Source: Thermodesulfatator autotrophicus (GTDB lineage Bacteria; Desulfobacterota; Thermodesulfobacteria; Thermodesulfobacteriales; Thermodesulfatatoraceae). From it: a stretch of 42,857 bases of DNA. The translations under genes and the position numbers were made by a program. The notes below the pieces were generated by a model that worked only from the letters and a program-made list of their open reading frames with translations, was not told the DNA's origin and ran no database searches. Within the stretch, counting starts at the first letter, position 1. The number at the start of each line of letters is the position of its first letter. The stretch is from contig NZ_LSFI01000020.1 of the NCBI RefSeq assembly GCF_001642325.1, forward strand, positions 1 through 42,857, in the 5' to 3' direction. This document shows, piece by piece, positions 42,113 to 42,857 of this stretch.

Positions 42113-42588
42113 TAGCCTTTCCCTCCAAAGTAGTCATCCCAGCGAAAGATTAAAGGTTCAACACCTTCTTTTAAAACAGCATGATCAACGATATCACCGA
42201 TGAAAAGTACGTGGTCACCAGCTTCACAGGTGGAGACCACCTGACACTCAAAGTAGGCAATAGCATTTTTTAATACTGGTGAACCTTTAAGTGCGGACAT
42301 ATAATCAATTCCTTCAAACTTGTTGACTTCTCGCCCGCTTTTAAAACCAAAGTGCTTAGCCAGTTCAACCTGCCCTTCACCAAGCACATTTATACAAAAA
42401 ATGCCAGAATTTTTAATAAGTTCGTAGGTATAGCGTTGAGGAGCAATGGCTACGGAAAGGAGCCTGGGCCTAAATGAAACCTGGCTAACCCAGGCTGCTG
42501 TCATACCATTTATTTTTTCCCCATCTCTTACAGTTACTACAAATACTCCCTGCGGAACATATTTGGTGATTAACTGCTGTAAGCCCAT
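42112..42588 (-). CDS. flavin reductase-like (FMN-binding split-barrel) protein
   Basis: A 158-residue protein with the flavin reductase-like domain: YVPQGVFVVTVRDGEKINGMTAAWVSQVSFRPRLLSVAI, INVLGEGQVELAKHFGFKSGRE and GDHVLFIGDIVDH. It probably binds FMN and passes electrons to an unknown acceptor; related proteins include flavoredoxin of sulfate reducers. The start has aaggagg seven bases upstream. Confidence 0.9.
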   Translation of the reverse strand: MGLQQLITKYVPQGVFVVTVRDGEKINGMTAAWVSQVSFRPRLLSVAIAPQRYTYELIKNSGIFCINVLGEGQVELAKHFGFKSGREVNKFEGIDYMSALKGSPVLKNAIAYFECQVVSTCEAGDHVLFIGDIVDHAVLKEGVEPLIFRWDDYFGGKG

Positions 42589-42828
42589 ACTTTCCTCCTT
42601 TTCAGTTTAATTTCTGAAAAGCTTGGCCGATTTCATCTTATAATAAGCTGTCTTTCTATTGTCTGTACTGAACTTTCTTAAACAGTTCTATAATATAAAA
42701 CTTCCGTCGGTAAGTCATCATAAAAAATTCTCGCTTCTCAATCCCGATTTAAAATAGCAATTTTTAGTTCTGCCAAAATCCTGCCGATAATAATAGGGAC
42801 AGGCAAAATTTAAAAGGAGGTTTCGTTA
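42589..42828. other. intergenic stretch with REP-like motif at 42795-42811
   Basis: 240 AT-rich bases between divergent starts. The only notable element is the second copy of agggacaggcaaaattt (42795-42811), directly before the aaaaggagg ribosome site of the next gene. Confidence 0.6.
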
Positions 42829-42857
42829 TGCCACGTATCCCCAGGTTTTTCATGGAT
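42829..42857 (+). CDS. start of a probable REP-associated (Y1) transposase, cut by the window end
   Basis: Only MPRIPRFFM and part of the next codons are visible behind a very strong Shine-Dalgarno. MPR(I/P)PR starts are characteristic of REP-associated tyrosine transposases (RAYT, IS200-like). The adjacent agggacaggcaaaattt motif fits the repeats such enzymes accompany. The call is tentative because so little is seen. Confidence 0.4.

Noticed and set aside
1-42857. CRISPR array, tRNA or rRNA genes
   Set aside because: No regularly spaced identical repeats and no tRNA/rRNA signature segments were seen on either strand by eye; a tRNA scan was not run.

Overview
This window looks like the chromosome of a thermophilic, anaerobic Gram-negative bacterium of the Thermodesulfobacteria type (Thermodesulfatator-like). 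The outer membrane is shown by lptE, a TonB-dependent receptor and ExbB/ExbD/TonB. The anaerobic lifestyle is inferred from a UbiE/MenG-type quinone methyltransferase, a radical-SAM fusion protein, corrinoid salvage genes and a TauE-type sulfite exporter. The taxonomic call is an inference from gene content and style, not a measured placement.

Layout. 1-1400: TauE/SafE exporter (cut by the window edge) plus its small membrane partner. 1474-7384: a tandem duplication of a two-gene unit (SLC13/ArsB-type permease with an extra periplasmic domain, then a double universal-stress protein), with patches of near-identical DNA that indicate gene conversion. 7381-15000: housekeeping genes (Fe-S protein, Mn-dependent pyrophosphatase, lptE operon, mutL-miaA, a frameshifted GGDEF gene, fmt).

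15320-33690 is the remarkable part: a cobalamin-riboswitch-led corrinoid/metal locus about 18 kb long, with nearly every gene on the plus strand and most start/stop codons overlapping. In order: BtuB-like receptor, a much-shortened CobN, CbiZ, an ECF transporter (lipoprotein-like S component, double ATPase, T component), a periplasmic beta-propeller protein, a periplasmic protein with seven Ca-loop-like repeats, ChlD- and ChlI-type chelatase ATPases, ExbB-ExbD-TonB, and the collapsed remains of a second TonB receptor. The likely joint task is outer-membrane uptake, energised import and remodelling (or metal handling) of corrinoids.

Three unrelated toxin-antitoxin cassettes (two RelE/ParE-type on the minus strand, one HicBA on the plus strand) each sit exactly at a gene-gene junction of this locus. 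Each is flanked by a 46-62 bp direct repeat made of the 3' end of the upstream gene. In every case the copy next to the upstream gene runs into a new C-terminus, while the displaced copy keeps the old stop codon, Shine-Dalgarno and overlapping start of the downstream gene. This repeated architecture is the strongest candidate for something undescribed here.

33676-42857: a small membrane protein with a CPA2 antiporter, UbiE/MenG, an aminotransferase, a broken membrane-protein/histidine-kinase pair, a B12-binding radical-SAM/DUF2344 fusion, a TPR protein, a flavin reductase, and the first codons of a probable REP-associated transposase. The window has an unusual number of broken genes (internal deletions in cobN, the second receptor and the kinase; single-base frameshifts in the GGDEF gene, hicA and the receptor; one nonsense codon) and four clusters of the dispersed 'cattgcgag...gaagcaatc' repeat. 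No tRNA, rRNA or CRISPR array was seen.
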